DNA of 31,240 nt from Desulfobacter curvatus DSM 3379 (GCF_000373985.1 NZ_KB893097.1:1-31240); one strand, 5' to 3'; positions 15,489 to 24,141 are shown, counted from the first letter of the stretch. Made by a program: numbers and translations. The notes: a model not told the origin generated them from the letters alone.

Positions 15489-16283
15489 TTATCTTAGCCC
15501 GAAAGTTTTACTCAATTTGCTCCATACGCTGGTTTTCCGATTCGGTACCTCAATGGGAACATCGTCTCCATTCAGACGTTTGGCAATCCTGCGAAAGGCC
15601 TGCCCGGCAGTGGAATCGTTTTGGAGCACCAGGGGCGTACCGATGTTGGAGGAGATGAGGACCTTTTCATCCATGGGCACAAGTCCTACCAGTTCGATGG
15701 ACAATATATCCAGCACATCTTCATGACTTAGCATTTCACCGCGTTCAACCCGGGCGGGCTCAATACGGTTGACAATGAGTTTGGGCTCCAGGGAGCGGGC
15801 GTATAAAAGGCCGATAACCCGGTCCGCATCCCGGACCGCGGAGACATCCGGTGTGCAGATCACAACCGCTTCATTGGCGCCGGCAGTGGAGTTTTCAAAC
15901 CCTCTTTCAATGCCGGCCGGCGAGTCCATGATTACATAATCAAATTTTTTGCGTAACTCTTTTGTCACCCGTTCAACCCCTGCCGGGGTCAGCACATCTT
16001 TATTATCACTTTGGGAAGCCGGAATAAGAAAAAGATTATCAATACGTCTGTCTCGGATGGCTGCCTGGTCAATCTTGCACCTGCCTTGAACGACATCTAC
16101 AATATTAAAAACAATCCGGTTTTCCAGGCCCATGACAACATCAAGGTTACGCAGTCCGATATCCATATCCACAATGGCGACCCTTTTTCCTTCAAGAGCC
16201 AGGGCCGCGCCGATGGAAGAGGTCGCTGTTGTTTTTCCTACGCCGCCCTTTCCAGATGTTACGACAATAATTTTTCCTTCCAA
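15489..16283 (-). CDS. minD: Septum site-determining ATPase MinD
   Basis: This deviant Walker A ATPase dimerises on the membrane and recruits MinC. KGGVGKTT follows IIVVTSG at the N-terminus, and IVDMDIGLRNLD and VIMDSPAGIE are the switch motifs. The C-terminal SVWSKLSKTFGLR is the amphipathic membrane-binding helix. I place the start at TTG 16283, four bases after GAGGTG, giving MEGKIIVVTSGKGG as in other MinD proteins. A TTG at 16295 adds four residues that overlap the ribosome site. The partner genes on both sides exclude a ParA or chromosome-segregation role. Confidence 0.93.
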   Translation of the reverse strand: MEGKIIVVTSGKGGVGKTTATSSIGAALALEGKRVAIVDMDIGLRNLDVVMGLENRIVFNIVDVVQGRCKIDQAAIRDRRIDNLFLIPASQSDNKDVLTPAGVERVTKELRKKFDYVIMDSPAGIERGFENSTAGANEAVVICTPDVSAVRDADRVIGLLYARSLEPKLIVNRIEPARVERGEMLSHEDVLDILSIELVGLVPMDEKVLISSNIGTPLVLQNDSTAGQAFRRIAKRLNGDDVPIEVPNRKTSVWSKLSKTFGLR

Positions 16284-16315
16284 GTTACACCTCAATTTTT
16301 ATGATTGTTTTTTCT

Positions 16316-17005
16316 TTAGATCACTTCCGGCCAGGGCATCCGCTTGAACGGATTTTCTTTCATATAATTTTTAACCACAATCCCGCCCTGATCCACACAG
16401 GCAAATTCAGGACCTTGGGTTCCCGGCTCCGCGGCTCCAATGGCAGTTACCAGTCCGATCTTTACCAGACTTGGGTTAAATGCCAGGGAAAATATTATGG
16501 CCCCATCATTTTCCGGGTATCCGGCATGGACTTTGCCTGCCAGGGTGCCAAGCACAATAACATCACCACCTGCAGTCAACTCAGCACCGGGGTTCACATC
16601 CCCCGTAATGACCAGATGTTTTCTGGCATTAATTTTCTGACCGGAACGTACCCGCCCCCTGAGCATCAGCACGTCACTTTTATGATGGTTCCAGCCCTTG
16701 GACAAATCCCTTTGACGGCGACGTTCGGTGGGAATGGAGCGTTTTTTGGGGGTAGTCGAAATAGAGCCAAGCTCAAAATTGCTTTCAAGGTGCGACTTTA
16801 TCCTGGCAACCAGTTCCGCCTGCCCGCTGGCATCACCGGTATCAAGGATCACATCCGCATTTATGGCCAGATGTTTTAGTTTTTTCAACAATCTGTCAAT
16901 TTCAGCAATGATTTCAGATTCCGGATGGGAGGGGTCTATGGTAATCCACAACCCGCCACCGGCACCTTTGAGCTTTACAGGAGCGGTGTTATCAAAATTT
17001 ATCAT
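16316..17005 (-). CDS. minC: Septum site-determining protein MinC
   Basis: The 229-residue inhibitor of FtsZ assembly has an N-terminal FtsZ-binding domain (1-105) and a C-terminal right-handed beta-helix that binds MinD. The latter starts with RGRVRSGQKI and has GDVNPGAELTAGGDVIVLGTLAGKVHAG. A basic linker (KKRSIPTERRRQRD) joins the two. The ATG at 17005 is the first gene start behind the promoter at 17097-17125. minD begins about 30 nt after its stop. Confidence 0.93.
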   Translation of the reverse strand: MINFDNTAPVKLKGAGGGLWITIDPSHPESEIIAEIDRLLKKLKHLAINADVILDTGDASGQAELVARIKSHLESNFELGSISTTPKKRSIPTERRRQRDLSKGWNHHKSDVLMLRGRVRSGQKINARKHLVITGDVNPGAELTAGGDVIVLGTLAGKVHAGYPENDGAIIFSLAFNPSLVKIGLVTAIGAAEPGTQGPEFACVDQGGIVVKNYMKENPFKRMPWPEVI

Positions 17006-17096
17006 TAAAATCCATATGCAAAGTTGAGATTGATCCGTACCATTTCTGCCCGGCGTAAAAAGCTGTTCAGAATATGGATTTAAGAATGCTCACAAG

Positions 17097-17125
17097 ACTA
17101 TAAAAAATCAGAAAAATTGTGTCAA
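17097..17125 (-). promoter_or_regulatory. Strong sigma70-type promoter for minCDE
   Basis: The minus strand has a consensus TTGACA (17125-17120), a 17-base spacer and TATAGT (17102-17097). The predicted start near 17090 leaves about 85 nt of leader to minC. Confidence 0.7.
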
Positions 17126-17193
17126 GGAATGATGAATTTTCACCGCCATCCAGATATTAAAACCTGGACGGAAGTTTGTGTTGGAACGAGAAA

Positions 17194-18342
17194 TTATTCA
17201 AGAATCTCTCTTAACTTATGTGAAAAATCCACAACGGAATAGGGTTTGAGGATATATCCTTTGCAACCTTGTCTTAGCATTTCCTGGGCATTTTCATCAA
17301 TGGCATACCCTGTGGAAAGCAAAACCTTAATATCAGGGTTAAGTTTCTTCAGTGCCATAAATACATCCAGCCCGTCCATGCCCGGCATGATCATATCCAG
17401 AACTACAACATTTATGTCGTTCTTTTTTTCTGCGTAAATTTTCAAAGCGTCCTTACCGGAAGCCGCCGTGAAAACCGTGTAGCCCAAGGCCTTGCATATT
17501 GTACGTCCAACGTTGAGAATGCGTTGTTCATCATCCACCAGGAGTACGCATTCATGGCCAAGTTTCAGCTCCTCCTGGGCGGAAGGCATATCGTCCAGGT
17601 GATCGTATTCTGCCAGGGGTAGAATAATGGAAAAAGAGGAGCCGACATTTAAAGAACTCCACACATCAATGACGCCGTTGTGATGTTTTACGATTTTTTT
17701 AGCAAAAGTAAGACCCAGTCCCTTTTTTTCCGGGAATTGGTTGTGATTGTGGGAATAAAAGGCTTTGAATATTCTTTCCAAGGTGGCGCTGTCCATGCCG
17801 ATACCGGTATCGGATATGGTAATTTTACAAAAAAAACCGGACTCCACGCCAAAGTCCTCGGCCGTGCCATTCAGAATTGCGGCAGCTTCCGTACGCACAG
17901 AGAGTTTGCCGCCTTCGGGCATGGCCTGCAATGCATTGTTGACTATTGCTGTGACCACCTGTTTGATTTTTTCAGGATCACCTCTGATAATTAATGGCTT
18001 GGCATCAAGGCTTACATCCAGGATGATCCGCCGCCCTTTCAGGTTAAGGGTTTCCACCACGGACCGCACCAGCCTGTTGACATCCATGCGTGTTAAATAC
18101 ACCTCATCGGCCATGGCAAAGCCGAGCAGCTGGTTGGCAAGATCCGAGCCCTTGTCAACGCTGGACAAAATTTCAATAATGTGGCAGTAAAGCGGGTCTG
18201 TGGGATTAACATTATTCAGCATCAGGGAGGCATGTCCCTTGATGGCGGTCAACAGATTGTTGACGTCATGGGCAATACCGTTGGCAAGCGCCTCCACAGC
18301 ATCTGTTTTTTCAAACTGGGTTGCAGTTGTAATATGTTCCAT
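17194..18342 (-). CDS. Soluble hybrid sensor histidine kinase with C-terminal receiver
   Basis: The 382-residue kinase has no membrane segment and no sensory domain. It starts almost directly with the dimerisation helix, phospho-acceptor H25 in GIAHDVNNLL. An HATPase domain follows (VNNALQAM, DTGIGM, GLGLT). From about residue 263 there is a receiver domain (LLVDDE, VVLDMIMPGMDG, final KPYS). The signal must come through a partner protein or through the receiver itself. It follows the LuxR-type regulator gene by 45 nt on the same strand, so the two are very likely one operon and one phosphorelay. Start ATG at 18342. Confidence 0.9.
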   Translation of the reverse strand: MEHITTATQFEKTDAVEALANGIAHDVNNLLTAIKGHASLMLNNVNPTDPLYCHIIEILSSVDKGSDLANQLLGFAMADEVYLTRMDVNRLVRSVVETLNLKGRRIILDVSLDAKPLIIRGDPEKIKQVVTAIVNNALQAMPEGGKLSVRTEAAAILNGTAEDFGVESGFFCKITISDTGIGMDSATLERIFKAFYSHNHNQFPEKKGLGLTFAKKIVKHHNGVIDVWSSLNVGSSFSIILPLAEYDHLDDMPSAQEELKLGHECVLLVDDEQRILNVGRTICKALGYTVFTAASGKDALKIYAEKKNDINVVVLDMIMPGMDGLDVFMALKKLNPDIKVLLSTGYAIDENAQEMLRQGCKGYILKPYSVVDFSHKLREILE

Positions 18343-18387
18343 TCAGTCCGTATCCTGGTGCGTTGTACGTGCCTGTTGTCTATTCTA

Positions 18388-19038
18388 CTATTCCAAAGTG
18401 ATGATACCTTCAAGGATGGCATATTTGGTTAATCCGGCCACTGAAAAAATATTGAGTTTTTTCATAATATTTCTTCGATGGGTTTCCACGGTCTTAATGC
18501 TTACACCCAGTGTTCCGGCAATTTCTCTGGTTTTTTTGCCTTCAGCAATCAATTGGAGAACCTCCCGTTCTTTTCGGGAAATTTTATTGAATTGGGGCTG
18601 TGTCTCCCATATGCTGCGATCCTCGCCTTGGTCGTCTGTACACATTCTGGCAATGGAGGGCGTCAGGTAAAAATTTGTACGAAGAACTTCCTGGATGGCA
18701 TCATAGATCTCATCAAAGGCAGATTCTTTAAGAATATAACCCGAAGCACCCGAATCAAGCATTTTATCAACAATCTTTTTACTTGAATGCATAGACAAAG
18801 CGATCACCCTGGTATGAGGCACCTCTTCCCTGATTTTGGCGGTGGCTTCCACACCGTTAAGATCAGGCATGGAAATATCCATCATTACAATATCAGGCTT
18901 AAGGGCGATTGCCTTTTCAACGGCCTCTCTACCGTTTTTTGCAATATCCATAACCTGTATACCCCTGTTTTCCAGAAGGCTTCGCAACCCCTCCCGAATG
19001 ATGGCGTGGTCGTCAGCTATAAGGACTTTTAACTGCAT
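18388..19038 (-). CDS. NarL/FixJ-type response regulator (receiver plus LuxR helix-turn-helix)
   Basis: The 216-residue protein has a receiver domain (1-120) with acidic pocket ADDH, phospho-acceptor D54 in MMDISMPDLNG and the conserved lysine in YILKES. A LuxR-type DNA-binding domain follows (about 150-212) with ISRKEREVLQLIAEGKKTREIA and VETHRRNIMKKL. It is first in a two-gene operon with the soluble hybrid kinase. The ATG at 19038 follows TTGGAG. The upstream gap holds hairpin repeat units D and C, with repeat unit D ending about 80 bases before the start. The regulated genes are unknown. Confidence 0.92.
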   Translation of the reverse strand: MQLKVLIADDHAIIREGLRSLLENRGIQVMDIAKNGREAVEKAIALKPDIVMMDISMPDLNGVEATAKIREEVPHTRVIALSMHSSKKIVDKMLDSGASGYILKESAFDEIYDAIQEVLRTNFYLTPSIARMCTDDQGEDRSIWETQPQFNKISRKEREVLQLIAEGKKTREIAGTLGVSIKTVETHRRNIMKKLNIFSVAGLTKYAILEGIITLE

Positions 19039-19116
19039 ATGGCTCCAAAGTATTTTATCGAAGTTTATATTGAAGATTGATTAAAATCAAATATTAATTA
19101 AATTATCTTGACACTG

Positions 19117-19196
19117 ACGGCCATGGGACGACATGGTCTATTAGCACCCAGACTCAGCCCACAACGAAAGTTGAAAGATCTGTGTCGCTTACCCAG
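19117..19196 (-). repeat. Intergenic hairpin repeat, unit D
   Basis: The reverse complement of 19154-19185 is identical over 32 bases to 6597-6628 of unit A. It then diverges in the loop, but keeps TCTGGG...ATAGACCA and CCCATGGCCGT. It lies upstream of the LuxR-type regulator gene. Confidence 0.75.
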
Positions 19197-19290
19197 ACTT
19201 TCTTATAAACAGCCATGGGCTGACCTTGGTCTATCTACACCCAGGCCTTGGCCCACAACAAAGATAGAAAGAATCCAGTTGTTTGCTGGA
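19197..19290 (-). repeat. Intergenic hairpin repeat, unit C
   Basis: TGGGC (19216-19220) pairs with GCCCA (19251-19255), with inner CCTTGG/CCCAGG arms and an outer CTTTC/GAAAG helix. It matches unit B closely. On the minus strand the order is C then D, while locus 1 on the plus strand is A then B, so the two loci are out-of-phase samples of one alternating array. Confidence 0.75.
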
Positions 19291-19303
19291 AATTTTCTTA
19301 TAG

Positions 19304-19337
19304 AAAAAAGCTGCAGTTAAGCCTGCAGCCTTTTTTG
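19304..19337. terminator. Bidirectional intrinsic terminator
   Basis: GCTGCAG (19310-19316) pairs with CTGCAGC (19323-19329) around a six-base loop, flanked by six A and six T. On the plus strand it would end a transcript crossing repeat units D and C. It isolates aroB from upstream readthrough. Confidence 0.8.
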
Positions 19338-19437
19338 TTTGCCCAAGCCGGCGAATATTGATAAAAAGTGCGGAAGTAACCAGAATGGTAACTAAAAAAA
19401 ATGAATGTCAACCATACCATTTCCCAAGGCAAAGAAT

Positions 19438-20475
19438 ATGATTAAAACGTTTACGGTTGAAGGCCGGCAGGGAACCTCTGCCATCCATGTAGGAGAATCC
19501 CTGTCCCGGGTAGGAGAATACCTGCCGCATCAGGTGTCTGTGGTTATTGTCACCGATGAAAATATCCTCAAGCATTACGGTGCATCATTCCCCGCCGGTC
19601 ATGTGATCACCATCGGCACCGGGGAAAAAATTAAGACCCTTGCTACAGTGGAATATATTCTGAGGGAAATGATAAAAGCCGGGTGCGACAGGTCAAGTTT
19701 TTTGCTGGCTATCGGCGGTGGCATTGTCTGTGACATTGCCGGATTTGTTGCGTCCGTTTTCCTGAGGGGTATCCGTTTCGGCTTTGTATCCACCTCTCTT
19801 CTTTCCCAGGTAGATGCCAGCGTCGGAGGCAAAAACGGCGTCAATCTGGATGCCTTTAAAAATATGGTCGGGGTGTTCTGCCAGCCAGAGTTTGTCCTAT
19901 GTGACATCGACATGCTGTCCACCCTGCCGGACAGGGAAATCTCCAACGGCCTGGCCGAGATTGTCAAACATGGACTGATCAACGACCGTCCGCTTCTGGA
20001 GTTTGTCGAAAGCAATCGGGAAAAAGCTTTGTCCCTGGACCGGGAAACGGTCTTTCGAATGGTTGCCGATTCAGTAGCCATAAAATCGTGTGTGGTCCAG
20101 GCAGATGAACGGGAGGCCGGGGAACGCCGCAAGCTTAACTTCGGCCATACCATCGGACATGCGTTTGAAAAGCTCAACCCCTGCGGCCATGGCCGCGCGG
20201 TCGCTGCCGGGATGGTTGCGGCAGCACAATTTTCCCAACAAAAAGGGTTCATTAATCAAGAAGACGTTGACCGAATCAAGGATTTGCTTTTAGGACTTAG
20301 GCTACCTGTTGCCTTTGAGTTTCCCTCGGAACAGATCATTGAAGCAGCATCCAGGGACAAAAAAAAACAAGGCAATAATCTCTTTTTTGTTTTCCTTAAA
20401 CAGATCGGACAGGCCTGGGTGGAAAACATCAGCTATGATGAGCTAAATGGTTTTATCCGTGGCTATTTTGTCTGA
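19438..20475 (+). CDS. aroB: 3-dehydroquinate synthase
   Basis: This is the second step of the shikimate pathway, converting DAHP to 3-dehydroquinate with NAD and a divalent metal in the cytoplasm. Conserved segments are GGGIVCDIAGFVAS (nucleotide loop), RGIRFGFVSTSLLSQVDASVGGKNGVN, KNMVGVFCQP, NGLAEIVKHGLI and the metal-binding LNFGHTIGHAFE. Length is 345 residues. The ATG at 19438 is preferred because AAGG lies eight bases upstream and the family starts near here. An ATG at 19405 adds eleven residues without a ribosome site. No gene partner is adjacent; perR starts 226 nt downstream behind its own promoter. Confidence 0.93.
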   Translation: MIKTFTVEGRQGTSAIHVGESLSRVGEYLPHQVSVVIVTDENILKHYGASFPAGHVITIGTGEKIKTLATVEYILREMIKAGCDRSSFLLAIGGGIVCDIAGFVASVFLRGIRFGFVSTSLLSQVDASVGGKNGVNLDAFKNMVGVFCQPEFVLCDIDMLSTLPDREISNGLAEIVKHGLINDRPLLEFVESNREKALSLDRETVFRMVADSVAIKSCVVQADEREAGERRKLNFGHTIGHAFEKLNPCGHGRAVAAGMVAAAQFSQQKGFINQEDVDRIKDLLLGLRLPVAFEFPSEQIIEAASRDKKKQGNNLFFVFLKQIGQAWVENISYDELNGFIRGYFV

Positions 20476-20640
20476 TATTCGTTATGATATTAAAATTATT
20501 TTCAGGCTCTTTTCTCTTTAAGCTGTTTTTTAAAATGGTTTTAACTCCGGTCGAATATATAATATTATGGTGGCGAACACTGCAAATACCTATCAAACCC
20601 GCATATAATTGTATAATTTATTAATGAGGGCAAAAAAATA

Positions 20641-20684
20641 TTGACTATTTATCCTAAATAGGATTTATTCCTATTTAGGATAAA
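20641..20684 (+). promoter_or_regulatory. perR promoter with a double-palindrome operator
   Basis: TTGACT (20641-20646) overlaps a perfect inverted repeat with 16-bp arms, TTTATCCTAAATAGGA (20648-20663) and its complement (20669-20684), spaced by TTTAT. Each arm is itself a palindrome centred on TCCTAAATAGGA or TCCTATTTAGGA, so two operator sites lie 17 bp centre to centre on the same DNA face region. This sits 18 bases before the perR start codon and fits autorepression by a Fur-family dimer pair. Confidence 0.75.
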
Positions 20685-20701
20685 GCCAGAAGGATACTTA
20701 A

Positions 20702-21133
20702 TTGGATCTATTCTACAAAAAATGCAAGGCAAACAAGCTGAAAATTACGCCCCAACGCGTAGCCATTTACAAGGTGTTAACAGCGTCTGTTTCCCATCCC
20801 TGCGCAGAACAGATCCACAAAGAGGTAAAAAAACAGTTTCCCAATATTAGTCTGGATACGGTGAACCGGACCCTTGTTACATTTGCCGGAGCCCAGATGG
20901 TTGATGTGGTGGAAGGCCATGGAGACCCCAGACGATTTGATCCCAATCAGGAAATACACCACCATTTTTACTGCATATCATGCCATAAGATTTTTGATTT
21001 TCAGGCAGATCCATTGGACAGCCTGACCCTTCCCCCGGAAATAGAAAAAAAATTCTTAATCACGGGAAAAAAAATCTGTCTTACAGGCTATTGTGAACAA
21101 TGTCGCAACAAAACGGCAGATAAAGACGAGTAA
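20702..21133 (+). CDS. perR: Fur-family repressor, PerR type
   Basis: The 143-residue Fur-superfamily metalloregulator has an N-terminal winged helix (KITPQRVAIYKVL, then SLDTVNRTLVTFA) and a dimerisation domain. The latter has a histidine-rich metal loop (RRFDPNQEIHHHFYC) and two CxxC structural zinc pairs (C91/C94 and C131/C134). PerR rather than Fur is inferred from the rubrerythrin gene 62 nt downstream and the lack of iron-uptake genes. Anaerobes commonly put rubrerythrin under PerR. The start is TTG at 20702, eight bases after AAGG. The upstream double palindrome is its likely own operator. Confidence 0.85.
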   Translation: MDLFYKKCKANKLKITPQRVAIYKVLTASVSHPCAEQIHKEVKKQFPNISLDTVNRTLVTFAGAQMVDVVEGHGDPRRFDPNQEIHHHFYCISCHKIFDFQADPLDSLTLPPEIEKKFLITGKKICLTGYCEQCRNKTADKDE

Positions 21134-21195
21134 CTTTGGTTGTGGCAGAAAAACGCATATAAGCATCAATTTAAGGAATTAAGGAGAGTTTTATT

Positions 21196-21771
21196 ATGGC
21201 AAGTTTAAAAGGAACCAGAACAGAAAAGAACCTGCTCACCTCTTTTGCCGGTGAATCCCAGGCAAGAATGCGCTACACTTATTTTGCCAGCCAGGCTAAA
21301 AAGGACGGGTATGTCCAGATTTCTACAATTTTTGCAGAAACGGCCGACCAGGAAAAAGAACACGCAAAACGCTTTTTTAAATTTCTTGAAGGTGGAGATG
21401 TCGAAATTACCGGCACCTTTCCTGCCGGTGTCATCGGCACCACACTGGAAAACCTGAAAGCGGCTGCGGCCGGAGAACATGAGGAGTGGTCCCATATGTA
21501 TCCGGAATTTGCCGCCATTGCCAGAGAAGAGGGATTTGATGCCATTGCCATGGTTTTTGACATGGTGTCTGTTGCTGAAAAACAGCATGAAAAAAGATAC
21601 AATGACTTGGCGGCGAATATTGAGGCAGGAACGGTTTTCAAAAAAGATGCCCCGGTGACCTGGCGATGCCGGAACTGCGGATATCTGCATGAAGGAACCG
21701 AAGCGGTTGAGATGTGCCCTGCCTGTGCCCATCCCCAGGCTCATTTTGAAGTTCTTGGTGAAAACTGGTAA
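21196..21771 (+). CDS. rbr: Rubrerythrin
   Basis: The non-haem diiron peroxidase reduces hydrogen peroxide in the cytoplasm of anaerobes, using electrons from rubredoxin or NADH-linked donors. The 191-residue protein has a four-helix diiron domain with the ligand-bearing segments FAGESQARMRY, ETADQEKEHAKR, GEHEEW and VAEKQHEKRY. A C-terminal rubredoxin-like domain has CRNC and CPAC iron-binding pairs. The ATG at 21196 follows AAGGAGAG. It is very probably cotranscribed with perR, which would make a self-adjusting peroxide defence unit. A strong terminator follows. Confidence 0.95.
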   Translation: MASLKGTRTEKNLLTSFAGESQARMRYTYFASQAKKDGYVQISTIFAETADQEKEHAKRFFKFLEGGDVEITGTFPAGVIGTTLENLKAAAAGEHEEWSHMYPEFAAIAREEGFDAIAMVFDMVSVAEKQHEKRYNDLAANIEAGTVFKKDAPVTWRCRNCGYLHEGTEAVEMCPACAHPQAHFEVLGENW

Positions 21772-21790
21772 TCAAAAATTTTAAATCAAA

Positions 21791-21832
21791 GATACGCTTT
21801 GTTCTTCATAGAAAACAAAGCGTATCCTTTTT
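21791..21832 (+). terminator. Intrinsic terminator after rubrerythrin
   Basis: A perfect 13-bp stem (GATACGCTTTGTT 21791-21803 with AACAAAGCGTATC 21814-21826) is followed by CTTTTTC. Confidence 0.88.
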
Positions 21833-21863
21833 CAACAGGAATGCTGATTTTTGGCGTCCAAAA

Positions 21864-21892
21864 TTGACAAAATCCGATTATGAACTTATTAT
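21864..21892 (+). promoter_or_regulatory. Strong sigma70-type promoter for trxA-trxB-bamD
   Basis: TTGACA (21864-21869) is followed after exactly 17 bases by TATTAT (21887-21892). The predicted start is near 21899, about 28 nt before trxA. Confidence 0.7.
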
Positions 21893-21926
21893 TACGATAA
21901 TTTTAACCTAAAGATAGGAAATAGCT

Positions 21927-22253
<327 letters not shown>

Positions 22254-22264
22254 GGAGATTTCCA

Positions 22265-23179
22265 ATGAGTGAATATGATCTGGTGATCATCGGTGCCGGG
22301 CCGGGCGGCCTGACCGCGGGACTGTATGCAGCCCGGGCCCGGATGAATGTTTTGCTGATTGAAAAAGCGGTTCCCGGCGGTCAAATTCTCGTAACGGACT
22401 GGATTGAAAATTATCCCGGGTTTCCCGAAGGTATTTCCGGGTTTGATCTGGCCGAAAAAATAAAAGAACAGGCTTTGGCTCTGGGGTTAGAAATTGAAAC
22501 TGCAGAGGTTCAGGGGCTGGATCTTTCAGGAACGATCAAGGAAGTTATTCTCAAAGAAAAGCGCATTAAAACCAAATCGTTGATCATTGCCTCGGGCGCA
22601 TCACCCAAAAAATTAGGGGTCGGCGAGGACAAGTTCATGGGCAAAGGAATCTCTTTTTGCGCCACCTGTGACGGGCCTTTTTTCCGGGACAAAGTGGTGG
22701 TAGCAGTGGGCGGCGGGGATACTGCGGTCCAGGAATCCATTTTTCTCACCAAGTTTGCTAAAAAAGTATATGTGGTTCATCGAAGAGATGAACTGCGGGC
22801 CACAAAGATTCTTCAGGAAAGGGCTTTTGCAAACGACAAAATTGAGTTTTTCTGGGATAGTGTAGTAACCGGAATGGATGGTTTTTTCGGCGTTGAAAAA
22901 GTCAATGTAAAAAATTTGAAAACAGGCGATGAAACTGAAATTGAGGCGAACGGCTGCTTTATCTGGATCGGTATTCTGCCCAATACTGAATTCATAAAAG
23001 GCGATGTGAAGACTGATGAAAGCGGTTTTATCTTAGTGGACACCAAAATGCAGACGAATGTGCCCGGCGTGTTCGCCATCGGCGATGTCAGAGATACACC
23101 TTTACGCCAGATTGCAACGGCTGTGGGAGACGGTGCTATAGCCGCAGTCAGCGCAGAGCACTATGTAGAGAACTCATAA
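22265..23179 (+). CDS. trxB: Thioredoxin-disulfide reductase
   Basis: The flavoenzyme reduces thioredoxin with a pyridine nucleotide. The FAD loop GAGPGG is near residues 10-15, the redox pair CATC is at 132-135, the second nucleotide loop VGGGDTA follows, and GVFAIGDVRD is near the end. It has 304 residues, the usual low-molecular-weight TrxR length. The second nucleotide-binding region has VHRRDELRA, compatible with NADPH use. The ATG at 22265 follows AAGGAGA. The bamD gene begins two bases after its stop. Confidence 0.95.
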   Translation: MSEYDLVIIGAGPGGLTAGLYAARARMNVLLIEKAVPGGQILVTDWIENYPGFPEGISGFDLAEKIKEQALALGLEIETAEVQGLDLSGTIKEVILKEKRIKTKSLIIASGASPKKLGVGEDKFMGKGISFCATCDGPFFRDKVVVAVGGGDTAVQESIFLTKFAKKVYVVHRRDELRATKILQERAFANDKIEFFWDSVVTGMDGFFGVEKVNVKNLKTGDETEIEANGCFIWIGILPNTEFIKGDVKTDESGFILVDTKMQTNVPGVFAIGDVRDTPLRQIATAVGDGAIAAVSAEHYVENS

Positions 23180-23181
23180 AA

Positions 23182-23853
23182 ATGAAAAAATTTCTCATTG
23201 CAGGAATGGTCTTTCTTTTGCTGTCAGGGTGTTCCCTGTTTGAAGAAGACCATCAGATGAATAAAAACGCCCAACAGCTGGCAGCTGAAGGGGCTGCTTC
23301 ATTTATGAATGAGGATTACGAGGATGCGGTCAAGGCCTATACGGATCTGAAAGACTGGTACCCGTTCAGTAAGTATGCCATTCTGGCGGAATTGAAGATT
23401 GCCGATGCTCATTTTCATCTTGAAGAATATCCTGAGGCCATCGCGGCCTATGAAAATTTTGAGAAAATGCATCCTAAAAATGAGGCTGTGCCCTATATCA
23501 TCAACCAGATCGCCATGTGCTGGTTTAATCAGATAGACACCATAGACAGGGATGCAACGCCTGCAAAAAAGGCCATGGCTGAGTTCGAAAGGCTGATCCG
23601 GCTATTCCCGGAAGATGAATACAGCCAGGAAGCGCTGGCGCACATTGATGCGTGTATTGACAATATGGCCAGCCATGAGCTGTATGTTGCCAACTTCTAT
23701 AATAAAACCAAAAAATACGAGGCAGCACTGAAACGTTACCAGTATATTGTGGAAAACTACGCCGGGACCGATCAAAGTCAGATCGCCCTTGAAAAGATTC
23801 CCGAGGTATCTGAACAAATTAAATCAATCGAATCCGACAACAAAGAGAAATAA
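23182..23853 (+). CDS. bamD: Outer-membrane assembly lipoprotein BamD
   Basis: The 223-residue BamD-like protein of the BAM complex inserts beta-barrel proteins into the outer membrane. A lipoprotein signal is visible: MKKF, a hydrophobic stretch and the lipobox LLSGC with lipidated C17. The rest consists of tetratricopeptide-type helices (for example DYEDAVKAYTDLKDWYP, EYPEAIAAYENFEKMHP and KYEAALKRYQYIVENY). It is essential in proteobacteria and marks a Gram-negative host. It starts two bases after trxB stops, so it is cotranscribed with the thioredoxin pair. Confidence 0.9.
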   Translation: MKKFLIAGMVFLLLSGCSLFEEDHQMNKNAQQLAAEGAASFMNEDYEDAVKAYTDLKDWYPFSKYAILAELKIADAHFHLEEYPEAIAAYENFEKMHPKNEAVPYIINQIAMCWFNQIDTIDRDATPAKKAMAEFERLIRLFPEDEYSQEALAHIDACIDNMASHELYVANFYNKTKKYEAALKRYQYIVENYAGTDQSQIALEKIPEVSEQIKSIESDNKEK

Positions 23854-23936
23854 AAAACCTTTACTTTTATTTTAATCTGTTGTATTTATTTCGGGTTTTA
23901 ATTTTGATAGAGCGATTTTATTAGGAGTATATAAAT

Positions 23937-24131
23937 ATGTCAAAAGAATGTGCAATCTGTGGAAAAAAACCAATGGTTGGTAATAATGTCAGCCATGCCC
24001 ATAATCTCAATAAAAGGCGCTTCAATCCAAATCTCCAGAGAGTTCGTGCGGTGATTAAGCCTGGTTGCGTCAGAAAAATTGATGTATGCACATCCTGCAT
24101 CAAAGCGGGGAAAGTCACCAAAGCCTCTTAA
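23937..24131 (+). CDS. rpmB: Large-subunit ribosomal protein L28, zinc-binding form
   Basis: The 64-residue L28 has the zinc-binding cysteine set C5, C8, C51 and C54 (the C+ paralogue type). The conserved core NVSHAHNLNKRRFNPNLQ follows. The start is ATG at 23937 after AGGAG. It stands apart from bamD by 83 nt. A hairpin repeat of the second family and a terminator follow it. Confidence 0.95.
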   Translation: MSKECAICGKKPMVGNNVSHAHNLNKRRFNPNLQRVRAVIKPGCVRKIDVCTSCIKAGKVTKAS

Positions 24132-24141
24132 CTTAGAGTGA

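Noticed and set aside
15489..16283. ParA partition ATPase paired with the parS-like sites
   Set aside because: The protein has the MinD C-terminal membrane helix and is flanked by minC and minE, so it is MinD.
17150..17193. Terminator after the hybrid kinase gene
   Set aside because: A five-base stem TCCAG/CTGGA is present but no T-run follows on the minus strand.
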